Source: an uncultured Collinsella sp.
GTDB lineage: Bacteria > Actinomycetota > Coriobacteriia > Coriobacteriales > Coriobacteriaceae
Reading direction: 5' to 3'
Length of the DNA: 31,939 bases
Assembly: GCA_902495945.1 (NCBI GenBank)
Contig: CABUZD010000007.1
Span: 1 to 31,939 of the forward strand
Shown here: positions 31,392-31,939 of the stretch, one piece after another
How positions within the stretch are numbered: the first letter of the stretch is position 1
How the letters are laid out: each line of letters opens with the position of its first letter
Made by a program: the position numbers and the translations under genes
The notes under the pieces: model-generated
Seen by the model: only the letters and a program-made list of their open reading frames with translations
What the model was told of the DNA's origin: nothing
Databases searched by the model: none

Positions 31392-31856
31392 CTAGGCGTC
31401 GGCCATCTCCTGCTTCATCTTCTCGATAACCTTGCGGTACTCGGGGTCACAAGCGCCCAGAATCTGCGTGGCGTAGATGGCGGCGTTCTTGGCGCCGTTG
31501 ATGGCAACACAGGCCACGGGCACGCCCGAAGGCATCTGCACCATCGACAGCAGCGAATCCATGCCGCCCAGGTCACTCGTCTTCATAGGCACGCCGATGA
31601 CCGGCAGCGGCGTAAAGGCAGCCACGACACCACCCAGGTGAGCGGCCTTGCCGGCGGCGGCGATAATCACTTTGATACCGCGATCGGCGGCAGTCGAAGC
31701 CCACTCGTGGACCTTCGCCGGTGTGCGGTGTGCGCTCGCAATGACAAGCTCATAGGGCACGCCCAGCGCCTCGAGCTCGGCGGTGCAACCTTCCATAACG
31801 CCCAGATCGGACTTGGAACCCATGATGATCCCGACAACCGGCTTTTGATCTGCCAT
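31392..31856 (-). CDS. purE: N5-carboxyaminoimidazole ribonucleotide mutase, PurE catalytic subunit
   Basis: PurE class I converts N5-CAIR to CAIR in purine synthesis. Its 154 residues show GIIMGSKSDLGVMEGC, the catalytic SAHRTP, AAAGKAAHLGGVVAAFTPLP, PVIGVPMKTSD and GMDSLLSMVQMPSGVPVACV, all class I signatures. Length and motif order match the family. The ATG at 31856 has AGGAGG nine bases upstream; a TTG at 31862 is closer to it and would add two residues. No purK is in this window; it may lie beyond the edge. It is the first visible gene of the group with the sortase and MoaE-like genes. Confidence 0.96.
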   Translation of the reverse strand: MADQKPVVGIIMGSKSDLGVMEGCTAELEALGVPYELVIASAHRTPAKVHEWASTAADRGIKVIIAAAGKAAHLGGVVAAFTPLPVIGVPMKTSDLGGMDSLLSMVQMPSGVPVACVAINGAKNAAIYATQILGACDPEYRKVIEKMKQEMADA

Positions 31857-31907
31857 AAACAATGACCTCCTGTTGAGAGCGGTGACGCGGCCAATCCGCG
31901 ACCCTTA

Positions 31908-31925
31908 ACTACTGAGAGTAGTATA
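31908..31925 (-). promoter_or_regulatory. -10 element and palindrome upstream of purE
   Basis: On the minus strand TATACT (31925-31920) lies about 64 bases before purE, overlapped by the palindrome ACTACTGAGAGTAGT (31908-31922). Its -35 would be beyond the window edge. The palindrome could be an operator at the transcription start. Confidence 0.4.
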
Positions 31926-31939
31926 GCTGCTCCCGTCCC

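Noticed and set aside
31863..31939. Purine riboswitch upstream of purE
   Set aside because: The short leader visible has no G-box core; only a small palindrome is present and the window ends there.

Overview
The window is a chromosomal segment of a high-GC Gram-positive bacterium. GC-rich codon use, Coriobacteriia-style gene neighbourhoods and the look of the proteins suggest a gut actinobacterium such as Collinsella; the genus is my inference, not a database result. Nearly all of it is conserved housekeeping sequence. There is no tRNA, rRNA, CRISPR array or transposase gene.

Layout. 1-5,080: coaX (+) converges on a minus-strand group running sirtuin, folP-folK fusion, biotin-ligase-like protein. 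exoA is divergent from that group. 5,080-8,640: minus-strand ECF vitamin/metal transporter (T component, fused A-A' ATPases, S component). 8,675-13,830: glmU, prs and pth (+). The usual prs-pth neighbourhood is interrupted by a 1.7 kb island made of two ~204-bp inverted-repeat elements flanking a gene broken by one in-frame TGA. 14,199-16,438: nfnA-nfnB, the two subunits of the bifurcating NADH-ferredoxin:NADP oxidoreductase. 16,565-20,266: minus-strand polar amino-acid ABC importer (ATPase, lipoprotein, two permeases) with a cytidylate-kinase-like gene at its end. 20,543-22,899: YqeY, membrane-anchored parvulin foldase, orphan PTS EIIA. 22,930-24,396: an AT-richer AlbA_2/GHKL-ATPase regulator, probably acquired. 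24,672-28,290: purF-purM-purN (minus). 28,585-29,814: CmpB-family membrane protein (+). 29,905-31,856: purE, class B sortase and MoaE-like gene (minus).

The genes feed nucleotide supply (prs makes PRPP; purF, purM, purN and purE use it), cofactors (CoA, folate, possibly biotin and Moco), cell-wall precursors (glmU) and redox balance (nfnAB).

The least explained sequence is intergenic. It includes the paired TIR elements at 11,352-13,082, a family of palindromes built around GGGACAG, a separate AAAACCTRCC repeat present three times (one copy contains the purF stop codon), and a two-stem hairpin at 5,143-5,200. Among proteins the main oddity is a low-complexity insertion of about 135 residues inside the dihydropteroate synthase barrel of the folP-folK fusion.
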